DNA of 64,000 bases. Source: Caldora sp965222765. GTDB taxonomy: Bacteria > Cyanobacteriota > Cyanobacteriia > Cyanobacteriales > Coleofasciculaceae. Where the stretch lies: assembly GCA_965222765.1 (NCBI GenBank), contig CBDCVG010000030.1, forward strand, positions 1-64,000, given 5' to 3'. How positions within the stretch are numbered: position 1 is the stretch's first letter; each line of letters starts with the position of its first letter. The notes beneath the pieces were generated by a model. The model made no database searches. It saw nothing but the letters and a program-made list of their open reading frames with translations, and was not told the origin of the DNA. The translations under genes and the position numbers were made by a program. Below are positions 25,638 through 34,859 of this stretch, one piece after another.

Positions 25638-27191
25638 CTAGGGCAACCAGCGAGGCTTGAAACCTGGTAACAGCCTCTCTGGTTGTAGCTGAACTGGGGT
25701 TTGGGATGAGGTGGAATCAACTACAGGCAATAACCAAAGCACTGCATCACTGATTGCTTGTCCCTCATCTGTCCTCAAACTATTATCAGCTGAGGGTGTT
25801 GTGCTAACTATCTGATCAAATAGCAGAGCTAAGCCGTCTGAGGATAAACTTACTTTAATATCCCGTTGTTCGGGTAAAACCACCAACGGCTTCACTGGCA
25901 ACTTCTCATTGTTCTTGGCAGCTTCGAGAGCAATAGCAGCGATAAACGGTTCTTCTACATATTCTTCCCCTTCAATTAATTGGGTAAGTAAGCAGAACAG
26001 AATTTCTTTGTTGGGATTAAATTCGCAACTGTTGATTGAACCAGTGGTGCGCAGTAATTCTGTCTCATCCCCTTGGTTAGTTACCAAAAACAAGGATCGC
26101 GTGTAGTCAGCGTTAAACTGCACCATTGTTGCGGCTGAACCATCTCTAGCAAAGCTCAGAACTCCTCCAAATTTAGGTAGAAAATCTAGAGGTTTAGCTG
26201 CTGGTGTCAAGGGTAAAATTGCCACTCCCTGTCCCTGAAGAATTGCAACTGAGTTACTATCAGGGGTAATCAAAAAATCACCTCCTGGTTCATTTTCCAA
26301 TGGTCTTGGTTTGGCATCAGGCTTTATAATCCACAGACCAAAGTCAGTGGCATTTTTTCGGTTCACTCGCTGGACAACAATCGTCTTCCCATCACTAGAC
26401 AAATCAAATTTCAAATTTCGGTAGGCTTGATTATCCAAAACTCGATTAATTTTACCTACGGGTTCTTGCAAGTTGGACTTTGTCGTTGGAGATTGAAAAG
26501 ATATTCCCGTGGTTACAGTGTAAAGCTGCTCAGCGCGTAAACCTCGACTCTGACTCAAGGGATCAGTGGCAAAAAACAAAATTTGCTCTCCATCTGGGTA
26601 AATCTTGAAATCCTTAACCAACAAATCTCGGGGCGTCAGGGTAGTTTTTTGCTGTTGAGTGAGGTTGTAGAGAATTAATCGTCCTTCTTCTTCCCCTTCT
26701 ACACCAATGTAGGCAAAAAGGCGATCGCGAGTGCGGAATACAGCATTGAATGGCTCCATTTCCGTTCCCCGTTCTTTGTCAGTAAAACCACGTAAATCAT
26801 CTTTTGCCCCTTCGAGTTGCACTTGATATCTACTGCCATAGGGTAGAGGAGAGTTGAAGGTAAAAGCCATTCGACGCCCAGCCCAGCTAATCTTTCCTTC
26901 GATAGGCTCACCTTCTGGCTGAGGTGGTTCTACTCCAGGAAGCAGTTGATTGACTTTGAGATTGTCTTCAACACTAGCATGGTTCATTGGGCGGCTAAAG
27001 GTAAGTACAAAGCCAGTATCCTCTGCGCCTACTTGTTTTTCCTGCCAAGTGAAATCCCTAACCCGGGGTTTAGTGTGATTGCCACTCAACAGCAATATTC
27101 CAATCAATAGGCTTAGCACAATCATTACTCCTAAAGCCACACGATCAATGGGTTGGAGTGATTTTTTCTTAGTTGCGGTTGGAGCTGACAT
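25638..27191 (-). CDS. membrane-anchored Ig-like and beta-propeller protein
   Basis: The 517-residue protein has one N-terminal transmembrane segment (RVALGVMIVLSLLIGILLLS). A bacterial Ig-like (SbsA/Big_5 type) domain follows at about residues 40-150 (GFVLTFSRPMNH, MAFTFNSPLPYGSRYQVQ). The rest is made of repeated beta-strand units typical of WD40-like/PD40 propellers (IYPDGEQILFFATD, LSSDGKTIVVQR, FARDGSAATMV). It is probably exposed on the periplasmic side. The function is unknown; conserved cyanobacterial homologues exist to my knowledge. Confidence 0.75.
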   Translation of the reverse strand: MSAPTATKKKSLQPIDRVALGVMIVLSLLIGILLLSGNHTKPRVRDFTWQEKQVGAEDTGFVLTFSRPMNHASVEDNLKVNQLLPGVEPPQPEGEPIEGKISWAGRRMAFTFNSPLPYGSRYQVQLEGAKDDLRGFTDKERGTEMEPFNAVFRTRDRLFAYIGVEGEEEGRLILYNLTQQQKTTLTPRDLLVKDFKIYPDGEQILFFATDPLSQSRGLRAEQLYTVTTGISFQSPTTKSNLQEPVGKINRVLDNQAYRNLKFDLSSDGKTIVVQRVNRKNATDFGLWIIKPDAKPRPLENEPGGDFLITPDSNSVAILQGQGVAILPLTPAAKPLDFLPKFGGVLSFARDGSAATMVQFNADYTRSLFLVTNQGDETELLRTTGSINSCEFNPNKEILFCLLTQLIEGEEYVEEPFIAAIALEAAKNNEKLPVKPLVVLPEQRDIKVSLSSDGLALLFDQIVSTTPSADNSLRTDEGQAISDAVLWLLPVVDSTSSQTPVQLQPERLLPGFKPRWLP

Positions 27192-28001
27192 GCTGTAAAT
27201 AGAGATATTCTAGAGGATAGAACTTATGTACTACAAATTGATTAAGCTGTACTTATAGGTCTAATAATTTTTATTAAATCAAATATGACTTTACATAAAT
27301 ACACATTGGCTTAGTAATATACAATACAATACACTTATAAGTAAGTTGTTTTGCTAGGGGCTTGCGTAAAAATAGAGTACTAGCTATGCAATAGGTATCA
27401 ACAACCTTGAGCATTTGGATTTATACATTATTAACCTGCAAATCCCCTATAGCTAACAGCTTCAGAAACCCAATATAAGCAAAATCATTCAACAGCTCGA
27501 ACCTTATATAGGCTATTTGCCAACATCGAAAAGTCGGTTCTAAACTCTTTTAGCAATTTGCCTTCCAATAACCATAATGTCTTTTGATAAAAATTATCAA
27601 CATCTTTAGAGAAAGTCAAAACCAATGGCTAGCTAGATCAATAGCTGAGTGCAGGTTTCATGAGTTTCAAAATCAATGTATCTACAAAGGTTTGACTGGT
27701 ATGGTTCACAAGTTGTTTTAACTGATTAGCTTGTATCCATCTAGTCAATGCTGTCAATCATAGCTGGGATTAGAGTGAAGTAACAAGCAAACAGTAAAGT
27801 TTAGTCTGTCCAACTTAATTTGGACTTGTATAGCTTTAACACAATTGTTAAACAGTGGTAGAAACGGGTAGTGCATCAGGGGAGCAAAACTACCATTTTT
27901 TTATCTAAGAAGCTTTAATGCCTTCTTGAAGTTGAGACATAAAGGGTGCTCTATACAAAGTCGTACTAGCTAAGTCAATATCCCTTAGTTTATTTAATGC
28001 T
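27192..28001. other. 810-base gap upstream of the LOV kinase
   Basis: No convincing gene is present on either strand. The only structural signal is a terminator-like hairpin on the plus strand at 27867-27902, shortly before the kinase. Either a small RNA is made from this gap or the kinase has a long attenuated leader. Confidence 0.5.
27867..27902 (+). terminator. terminator or attenuator upstream of the LOV kinase
   Basis: GGTAGT at 27867-27872 pairs with ACTACC at 27889-27894, followed by ATTTTTTT. It lies 100 bases before the kinase start in the same direction, with no gene upstream on this strand for two kilobases. Confidence 0.5.
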
Positions 28002-30368
28002 ATGAATTTCAAGGCAAGCCAGCAAGCCACTTATAGTTCATTAGAAACAGCTCAAGAGAAAATAGGGGAACAATTAGATATGGCGGCATTCTGGTTATAT
28101 AAGCGTGCTCTGGCAGCTACTAGTTGTGGCATTGTCATCAGTGATGCTCGCCAACCTGATATTCCGGTAATCTATTGCAATCCTGCTTTTGAGAAAATCA
28201 CCGGCTATTCTCGAGAGGAGATAATTGGCAAGAACTGCCGATTCTTACAAGGAGCAGATACAGATCCGCAGACACTTGAGCAAATCAGAAAGTCTATTAG
28301 TGAAGGGAAAGAATGCCAAGTAGTGTTAAAGAATTATCGGAAAGATGGCACAGCTTTTTGGCATGAGCTAAAAATTTCGCCCATAAGAGACGCTAATGGA
28401 TCTTTAACCCACTTTATCAGCATTCAGACAGATATAACCCAGCGCAAGCAAGCTCAACAGGCTCTCCAACGTAGTAAGGCTCTACTGAGAGCGCGACAAG
28501 AAGGTGATCTTGATGGTGTATTGGTAATTGATGAACAAGGAGCAATCTCTAGCTACAATCGCCAGTTTTGTGAGATGTGGCAAATTCCAGAGGAGTTGAT
28601 GCGCTTTGGAAATAAGGACAAACTCATTGATTGTATCCTCATCTTACTCGCTGAACCAGAAGAAGTTTTGCGTCAAGTGAAACATCTAAAGGACAACCCT
28701 ACCACCGCCAGCCGCAATGAACTAAACCTCAATGATGGCAGGTTTTTTGATTGTTATTCAACTCCAGTATTATCACCCAATGGCGAGTGCTACGGCAGAA
28801 TCTGGTCTTTCCGGGATATCACCCAGCGCAAACAGACTGAAGCCAGACTAAGGAAACAAGCAGAAAGAGAACAATTATTGGGGGAGATGAATCAGCGCAT
28901 TCGCAAAACATTGAACCTTGAAGAAGTGCTCAACACCACTGTAGAGGAAGTACGACAATTTTTGGTCTGTGATCGAGCACTCATCTACCGCTTTAATCCA
29001 AATCTCACAGGAACGATGGTTGTTGAATCAGTGAGTGAAGAGTGGAAGTCTATTTTGGGAGAGCAGATTCAGGATAACTGTTTTCATAAAACCAAAGCTC
29101 CTTACTTCCGACAAGGTGGGATTCGAGTTGTTGAGGATATCTATAATGCTGATCTGCACCAGTGTTATGTGAAAATGCTAGAGCGGTTTCAGGTAAGAGC
29201 TAACTTAATGGTTCCCATCCTACAAAAAGATCAGCTCTGGGGACTGCTAATTGCTCATCACTGTTCTGAGCCAAGGAAATGGAAAAAATCGTCAGTAGAA
29301 TTGCTCAGACAATTAAGCGTACAATTAAGTGTAGCAATTCAACAAGCAGCATTATTTGAACAGCTAGCAGGTGAGCTGAAAGAGCGTTCTGCCGCCGAAA
29401 GTGCTTTACGAGAGTCGGAAACAACCCTTATTCAGGAAAGAACCAAGCTAGAAGCAACTCTCTATCAACTCCAACAAACTCAACTACAGCTGATTCAGAC
29501 CGAAAAAATGTCGAGCCTGGGACAATTAGTCGCTGGTGTTGCTCATGAAATTAATAACCCAGTTACTTTTATCCACGGTAATATCTCTCATGCCGACCAG
29601 TATGCTCATGATTTGTTAAAATTGGTACAACTTTATAATGAACAATATCCCCAACCTTTCAAAAAAATTGAAGAATTCACTAAAGATATTGACTTCGATT
29701 TTTTGGTAGAAGATTTTCCTAAGCTTTTGAAATCAATGGATATGGGAGCCAATCGTATTCGCCAGATTGTCCAAAGTTTAAAAAATTTTTCACGGTTAGA
29801 GCAAGCAGAGCGTAAAGCAGTAGATATTCATGAGGGTATTGAGAATACTCTCATGATTTTACAGCATCGATTGAAGCCTGCAGCCGCAAATATTAAGCTG
29901 ATCAAAAACTATGGTTACTTACCCCCAGTAGAGTGTTATGCAGGGCAGCTTAATCAAGTCTTTATGAATATTCTCAATAATGCAATTGATGCCCTTGAAC
30001 AATATAATCAAGAGCGATGCTCCAGCCGTGATCCAAAGATAATCTTTGAGCAACTAGAGCGCAATCCCAGCACTATTAGAATCTCCACTGAGGTAGTAAA
30101 CTATTGTTCAACAGATGCCTTCAGCTGTGATGTAACGCAAAACTGTAAAAGTGTTGTCATCAGAATTGCCGACAATGGTCCTGGTATTCCTGAAAAACTC
30201 CGGCAACGAATTTTTGATCACTTTTTTACTACTAAACCTGTAGGAAAAGGTACTGGTTTAGGGTTGGCTATCAGCTATCAAATTGTCGTTGAAAAACATG
30301 GGGGGACGATACAGTGTTTATCAGAGCAAGGAAAAGGTACTGAGTTTGTGGTGGAAATTCCTGTGTAA
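28002..30368 (+). CDS. LOV-PAS-GAF sensor histidine kinase, probable photoreceptor
   Basis: The 788-residue soluble kinase starts with a LOV domain (about residues 35-148): GKNCRFLQG contains the flavin-adduct Cys79, and NYRKDGTAFW and FISIQTDIT complete the signature. A PAS domain follows (170-275), then a GAF domain (about 305-452) of the phytochrome/cyanobacteriochrome kind. In it, Cys388 in HQCYVKMLERFQV falls where bilin-binding Cys sits in cyanobacteriochromes, although the usual following His is Tyr. The kinase core has the phospho-acceptor His515 (VAHEINNP) and an HATPase with N box NILNNAIDALE, ADNGPGIP and GKGTGLGLAIS. Blue-light sensing is well supported; bilin binding is inference. 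No response regulator is adjacent. Confidence 0.92.
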   Translation: MNFKASQQATYSSLETAQEKIGEQLDMAAFWLYKRALAATSCGIVISDARQPDIPVIYCNPAFEKITGYSREEIIGKNCRFLQGADTDPQTLEQIRKSISEGKECQVVLKNYRKDGTAFWHELKISPIRDANGSLTHFISIQTDITQRKQAQQALQRSKALLRARQEGDLDGVLVIDEQGAISSYNRQFCEMWQIPEELMRFGNKDKLIDCILILLAEPEEVLRQVKHLKDNPTTASRNELNLNDGRFFDCYSTPVLSPNGECYGRIWSFRDITQRKQTEARLRKQAEREQLLGEMNQRIRKTLNLEEVLNTTVEEVRQFLVCDRALIYRFNPNLTGTMVVESVSEEWKSILGEQIQDNCFHKTKAPYFRQGGIRVVEDIYNADLHQCYVKMLERFQVRANLMVPILQKDQLWGLLIAHHCSEPRKWKKSSVELLRQLSVQLSVAIQQAALFEQLAGELKERSAAESALRESETTLIQERTKLEATLYQLQQTQLQLIQTEKMSSLGQLVAGVAHEINNPVTFIHGNISHADQYAHDLLKLVQLYNEQYPQPFKKIEEFTKDIDFDFLVEDFPKLLKSMDMGANRIRQIVQSLKNFSRLEQAERKAVDIHEGIENTLMILQHRLKPAAANIKLIKNYGYLPPVECYAGQLNQVFMNILNNAIDALEQYNQERCSSRDPKIIFEQLERNPSTIRISTEVVNYCSTDAFSCDVTQNCKSVVIRIADNGPGIPEKLRQRIFDHFFTTKPVGKGTGLGLAISYQIVVEKHGGTIQCLSEQGKGTEFVVEIPV

Positions 30369-30375
30369 ATCTTGT

Positions 30376-30413
30376 TCTTAATTCTTAATTCTTAATTCCG
30401 CGCAGCGGTACTA
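30376..30413. repeat. fragment of the 111-bp MITE-like repeat, reversed
   Basis: The sequence TTCTTAATTCCGCGCAGCGG then TACTAG is the reverse complement of the left end of the repeats at 13590 and 14833. Only the end and its heptamer array are present. Confidence 0.6.
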
Positions 30414-30528
30414 GTCTTTGCCCTCTTTAATCATTGGGTGAGTTTTTCTCCCCCAGCTACCCCAACTTTCTCAAAACCGGGGAACGCTACCCCGGATTGG
30501 GTATTAACCCTGATTGAGTCTAAGGTAG

Positions 30529-31740
30529 TTAGCAGCAAAATTTTTCGACGCAACGGACAAAAATTTCTACTCCCATACCTAAAGCCGTTTCATCAAAATT
30601 AAATCGAGGATGATGATGAGGATAAGCCAAACCTTTGGCAGAGTTAGCTGAGCCAAGAAAGAAATAACAACCAGGTACGGCTTCGAGGAAAAAGGACATA
30701 TCTTCACTTGCCATAGTTTGGCATTCTGGGACAATTCCTACTGGTGTTTCTACCACATCTGTAGCTACTGACCGTACTAATTCAGCAATATTGGCATCAT
30801 TGATTACTGGTGGATAAAGGGGCCAATGATTTAAATCGTAACTGGCACCATGACTCTGACAAACACCAGCGATTAATTGCTCAATTCGCTTACCAAAATA
30901 TCCTGCCAGCTTGCGGTTAAAATACCGAACTGTGCCACTGAAGCGTGCCGTATCGGCAATAACATTATGAACTTTCCCCGCATGAAGTTCACCTACAGTA
31001 ATAACCGCTGAGTCAAGGGGGTTGACATTACGAGCTACAATCGTTTGTAGAGCATTGACGATTTGGGCACTGACTAGGACAGAATCAATAGTCTGATGAG
31101 GCATGGCACCGTGTCCACCTTTCCCTAAAATCGTGCAACGGAAATTCTCTACTCCTGCCATCAACGGACCACTCCGAACACCAACTGTACCAATAGGGAG
31201 ATTGTTCCACAGGTGCAATCCAATAATTGCATCCACTTCAGGATTACTCAAAACTCCCTCTTCAATCATCGGTTTAGCTCCCCCTGGTCCTTCTTCAGCC
31301 GGTTGAAAGATAAATTTTACGGTTCCCCTGAAGTCTTCGGAATGCTGGGAGAGATAGTAAGCAGTTCCTAAAGCGATTGCAGTATGACCATCATGACCAC
31401 AAGCGTGCATTTTCCCTTCATTGACTGACCGATAAGGCACATCATTCTCTTCTTGGATTGGCAGAGCATCCATATCTGCCCGAATTGCCAGCACTGGTCC
31501 TGGCCGGTTACTAGAAATTGTGGCAACAATACCAGTTTTGGCAATGTTAGTTTTATGCTCAATGCCCCATTCCTGTAGCTTTTGGGCAATAAACTCCGAT
31601 GTCAGTTGTTCTTGAAAACCGAGTTCAGGTCGCTGGTGCAAACGCCTTCGCCAATCAACCAACTGAGGTTGCATGGAGCGAATGTTGAATCTAATCTGAG
31701 ATAGGTTAACAGAACTAGGGGTTGGGAAAGTAGAAACCAT
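30529..31740 (-). CDS. M20-family amidohydrolase (N-acyl-amino-acid / IAA-amido hydrolase type)
   Basis: The 403-residue metallo-amidohydrolase has the M20D motifs RRLHQRPELGFQE, AIRADMDALPI, HACGHDGHTA, FQPAEEGPGGAKPMIEEG and GLHLWNNLPIG, with a central lid domain (KGGHGAMPHQTIDSV). These enzymes remove acyl groups from amino acids such as hippurate or auxin conjugates. The cysteine and histidines of the binuclear metal site are intact. The substrate is not predictable. It is monocistronic and convergent with the kinase gene. Confidence 0.92.
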   Translation of the reverse strand: MVSTFPTPSSVNLSQIRFNIRSMQPQLVDWRRRLHQRPELGFQEQLTSEFIAQKLQEWGIEHKTNIAKTGIVATISSNRPGPVLAIRADMDALPIQEENDVPYRSVNEGKMHACGHDGHTAIALGTAYYLSQHSEDFRGTVKFIFQPAEEGPGGAKPMIEEGVLSNPEVDAIIGLHLWNNLPIGTVGVRSGPLMAGVENFRCTILGKGGHGAMPHQTIDSVLVSAQIVNALQTIVARNVNPLDSAVITVGELHAGKVHNVIADTARFSGTVRYFNRKLAGYFGKRIEQLIAGVCQSHGASYDLNHWPLYPPVINDANIAELVRSVATDVVETPVGIVPECQTMASEDMSFFLEAVPGCYFFLGSANSAKGLAYPHHHPRFNFDETALGMGVEIFVRCVEKFCC

Positions 31741-32253
31741 CTTTTTTCAGTATTTAAAAAGTGAAAGAAAGTCTGATAATAATACAACAATTGTTGAACT
31801 TTACTTCTACTTCTCTAACATACTCAAAAGTTTTTGACATCCTGCTATAGAGCGGATTTAGCGCCTCGATTCAGGAACACAGTTCAGGTGAAATCGGCAT
31901 CAAGGTTGAGGCGTTTGCCCTGAATCCTGTAGAGGCTCTCTTGGCTGGCTCCAAGTCTGTGCTATGCTAAGTTGTGAGCATTAAGTTCGGCGGAAATTTC
32001 GTGTTTGAGCTAATCAAGCAGCTCTCCGGATTTAAATCTCTACACCTTCTTAATTCCGGAGATACGTAGTGTCAATTGAGCTTGAGAGCCTTTCCTCGTT
32101 ACGTTCTATTGTGTAAATTTAAGGAGTGAGATTACTGGTTGCGCTGATGTACCTTTTTGCTGCTTTTGCTGATCAAGCTGTAGGAGCATAACTTCTCAGG
32201 AAGTACTTTCTTACTTAAATCAGAGTTAGGTTAATTGCCATTGAGGGAACAAA
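31741..32253 (+). promoter_or_regulatory. long rpsU upstream region with possible RNA structure
   Basis: This 513-base gap has no gene. On the plus strand CGCCTC (31862-31867) can pair with GAGGCG (31908-31913), and the adjoining GATTCAGG (31868-31875) with CCTGAATC (31919-31926). Together these would make a pseudoknot. It may be an rpsU leader or an independent RNA; the region is otherwise unremarkable. Confidence 0.35.
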
Positions 32254-32457
32254 ATGACCAAAGTGACTGTAGGTGAAAATGAAGGTATTGAATCAGCCCT
32301 ACGTCGATTTAAGCGAGAAGTTTCCAAAGCGGAAATTTTTCCTGACATGAAGAAACATCGTTATTTTGAAACACCTATTGAAAAACGTAAGCGTAAGGCC
32401 GTTGCCAGACATAAGCAACTGAGAAGGCTTTCCCGCTATGGAAAAAAACAATATTAA
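32254..32457 (+). CDS. rpsU: 30S ribosomal protein S21
   Basis: The 67-residue bS21 contains ESALRRFKREVSKAEIFPDM and EKRKRKAVARHKQLRRLSRY, both conserved. It binds late to the 30S platform near the anti-Shine-Dalgarno. It stands alone here. Confidence 0.95.
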   Translation: MTKVTVGENEGIESALRRFKREVSKAEIFPDMKKHRYFETPIEKRKRKAVARHKQLRRLSRYGKKQY

Positions 32458-32523
32458 AACAAGCTGTCTGCTTAAATCAAGCTATTGCCATTGCTGGTTG
32501 TATCCCTAAAAGTTTCAGTAACT

Positions 32524-33063
32524 ATGACTCCAAAAGCAATAAGCATTGTTTCTCAGTTGAGGCGTGAGTTTTACTCTCTCTTTGCTGTAGCAATGCCAGT
32601 AGAAGTCAGTATTACTCCTAATAATTCATCAATGGGTAATCTTCCTATTGCTTATTGGATAGATGACAATAAACTCTTAAATTATCTACGCATTTGTGTT
32701 TACACAGCACCTGATGATTTAATTCCTGAGCGTCCCTTTATTCTAAGAGTGTCTATCAATAAAGGAGCTGGTATAGTTGCACCAAATAAATGGAGAAAAG
32801 ACTGTCAAGGGATGAATCAAGATTGCAGTTTTGATCTCATTCTATTGCCAGAAGAAATTTTGGACTTTTTGCTCTGGATAGTCAACTTAGTTCAGTCTCA
32901 TGAGAAAGGTTCTGCTTCCTTTGTACAAGAACCACCTCATCCATTGGAGTCGACAACACCAATCTCCAATGCTTTTTTACTCAATGAGCTGTGGACTCAG
33001 AAAGCTTGGCAGATTGCTAGTTCTCTACCGAACAAAGCGATTAATAATATCAAATCTGGTTAA
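32524..33063 (+). CDS. hypothetical protein
   Basis: This is a 179-residue protein when started at MTPKAISIVSQL (the frame is open to 32485). It has a mixed alpha/beta sequence without membrane segments or motifs I recognise. The C-terminal part is Pro/Ser-rich and ends KAINNIKSG. Its codon use is host-like. It follows rpsU by 66 bases on the same strand but is unlikely to be functionally linked. Confidence 0.6.
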   Translation: MTPKAISIVSQLRREFYSLFAVAMPVEVSITPNNSSMGNLPIAYWIDDNKLLNYLRICVYTAPDDLIPERPFILRVSINKGAGIVAPNKWRKDCQGMNQDCSFDLILLPEEILDFLLWIVNLVQSHEKGSASFVQEPPHPLESTTPISNAFLLNELWTQKAWQIASSLPNKAINNIKSG

Positions 33064-33071
33064 GTACTCTG

Positions 33072-33160
33072 AAGAAACAAGGCAGGAGGGAGAGGGCATA
33101 ACCCACCCCTAACCCCTCCGAGGAGGGGAACAGGAGGGAAGAGGATTTGGCTTGTTTCTT
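33072..33160. repeat. AAGAAACAAG hairpin repeat, reverse copy
   Basis: AAGAAACAAG at 33072-33081 is matched by CTTGTTTCTT at 33151-33160, enclosing AGGAGGG-type purine repeats and a CCCCTCCGAGGAGGGG palindrome. It is the reverse of the units at 14990 and 38770. Confidence 0.65.
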
Positions 33161-33239
33161 CCATTCATAACGGGTGTCGCTGCGCCTGTGGGGTGGCTTT
33201 ATTGATGAAAATCTCTACACTAAGTTCGCTGATTGAAAG

Positions 33240-33275
33240 AAGAATCCCCGTACCTTTAGGTCGGGGAGTGTCAAA
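33240..33275 (+). mobile_element. solo right-end remnant of an IS200/IS605-type element
   Basis: The hairpin at 33241-33268 has arms AATCCCC and GGGGAGT-type flanks and is followed by GTGTCAA, the same ending as the tnpB element at 20.0 kb. No tnpB precedes it, so it is a leftover or a minimal non-autonomous derivative. Confidence 0.45.
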
Positions 33276-33284
33276 CTTCAAGAT

Positions 33285-34838
33285 TTACTTCCACTCCCCT
33301 TGAAGAGTAAAAGCTGCCCAATAATAGGGAGCATTCCATTGCGTTTTTTGTTGCATTTCCAACTGTGCAGCTCTCAAAGCTGCTGTAGCCGATAAGCCTT
33401 CTTGCAATATCAAGCGGTAGAATCGACTCATTATCTCGGCTGTGGCAGCATCACTGACATTCCAAAGACTCACCAACACTCGTGGAGAACCAGCATACAT
33501 GAAGCCTCTGGTTAAGCCCACTAGCCCTTCTCCTTTAACTTCCTGCCCTAATCCTGTTTGACAAGCACTCAGCACCACAAGTTCAGCTGGAAGGTTGAGG
33601 TTGAAGACATCATGAAGGCGCAGAAAGCCATTTTGGGCAATGCCTTGTTCATCGAATAGGGATAGTACTATTCCTGATAGTTCAGGATGGGTGCTGTTTA
33701 GCAGTCCGTGGGTTGCCAGGTGGATAATACGATAGTTGCTTAACTCAGGATTAGTTACCATCTCGCGATTGGCTGCAAAGTCAAAGCCATACACTCGTTC
33801 TGAATCTGGTACTAGTGCCATGATGGCTTCGGCTTCAGTGCGGGTTCCTGGTAACCTCTGCCAGACACCGATATCTACTTCCTTAGCAGAACGGTTGAGT
33901 AATTCCTCATCTACACTACGAATACCCTTTCCATTCCTTGATGCTCCCGAAGAGTTAAACCGTTCATCATCATTGCTAAAGACCGGATCTGCAAGAATGG
34001 CTATAGCTTTGGGTGCAGTTTGACGTGTCGCCTGTTCCTGTCTGATAATCCCCAAAGTAGTGGCAGAGGGCAGGTGAACTATTTCGTTATTGACTAACAG
34101 AGGTATTACATCCTCACTGGAGCTTTCAGGCAAAAGGAGGGCAGAAAAGGGTATGTACTGCAAAGCACCGTCGCTAACGATGAGTAGCCGTTTGTCACCC
34201 AATTGCGCTGCTACAGGTGCTAGAAGCATCTGGCTTAGTTGATTAACAGCTTTGGTTGGTTTGAGCTTTTCTACCTGAATAGAACCTCTGGTATCTTCTA
34301 GTTGAAAACCAGGAGTGCTGAGCAATTCATAGAACTGCTTAGCTGCGGTTTCGATGTCTGCCTGTGGGGGTAGTTGATAGCTGTGAATACTGGTTTTGGT
34401 GACAGCCCAAAGATAGCTCCGCTCCGTTCCTAGGGAATACTGCAACAACAGGGTATCTTCATCCAAAACTTGCTTCTGAATCTCAGTAAGAGTTAGAGGT
34501 TGAGGTTGAGTCAGAGCCGCATAACGAGGACTGATAGCACGGATTTGAGCTTTGATTTGTTGGTATTGGAATAGCAGTTCTTCCCTTTCTTTTTCAATTG
34601 TGATGGCTTGTTGTGGGATATAGTTACCACTTAATAACTCAATGCGGCGTTTTTCCGTGATATTAAGTTTTTGCTGTAAGGTACGCTCCTGTTCAACCAA
34701 TTGGGGTTCTACGCCTTGGCGGATATTAGCATTGGCTTCGATGAGGAGTTCTAATAGACTACGAGCGCGGGAACGTTCGCTGGCATGGAGTGCTTTGGCA
34801 TCGTAGCCTTGAGAGGGGTTTGAAGAGTGCAGTTGCAT
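33285..34838 (-). CDS. CHAT-domain protein, C-terminal part of an interrupted TPR-CHAT gene
   Basis: This frame of 517 residues has a helical linker (SERSRARSLLELLIEANANI, EKEREELLFQYQQIKAQI) and a complete CHAT protease-like domain. Catalytic His377 is in HLATHG and Cys426 in VVLSACQTG; it ends YYWAAFTLQGEW. Proteins of this class normally start with a signal or TPR array and run directly into DLLMQLH..NPSQGYDAKAL. Here the coding frame continues upstream of the ATG only to about 34862 (ELYIDLL), where a decayed tnpB element begins. The TPR half is on the far side at 36114-36757. The CHAT part may still be expressed, but its native start is lost. Confidence 0.85.
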   Translation of the reverse strand: MQLHSSNPSQGYDAKALHASERSRARSLLELLIEANANIRQGVEPQLVEQERTLQQKLNITEKRRIELLSGNYIPQQAITIEKEREELLFQYQQIKAQIRAISPRYAALTQPQPLTLTEIQKQVLDEDTLLLQYSLGTERSYLWAVTKTSIHSYQLPPQADIETAAKQFYELLSTPGFQLEDTRGSIQVEKLKPTKAVNQLSQMLLAPVAAQLGDKRLLIVSDGALQYIPFSALLLPESSSEDVIPLLVNNEIVHLPSATTLGIIRQEQATRQTAPKAIAILADPVFSNDDERFNSSGASRNGKGIRSVDEELLNRSAKEVDIGVWQRLPGTRTEAEAIMALVPDSERVYGFDFAANREMVTNPELSNYRIIHLATHGLLNSTHPELSGIVLSLFDEQGIAQNGFLRLHDVFNLNLPAELVVLSACQTGLGQEVKGEGLVGLTRGFMYAGSPRVLVSLWNVSDAATAEIMSRFYRLILQEGLSATAALRAAQLEMQQKTQWNAPYYWAAFTLQGEWK

Positions 34839-34859
34839 CAGCAGATCGATGTATAACTC

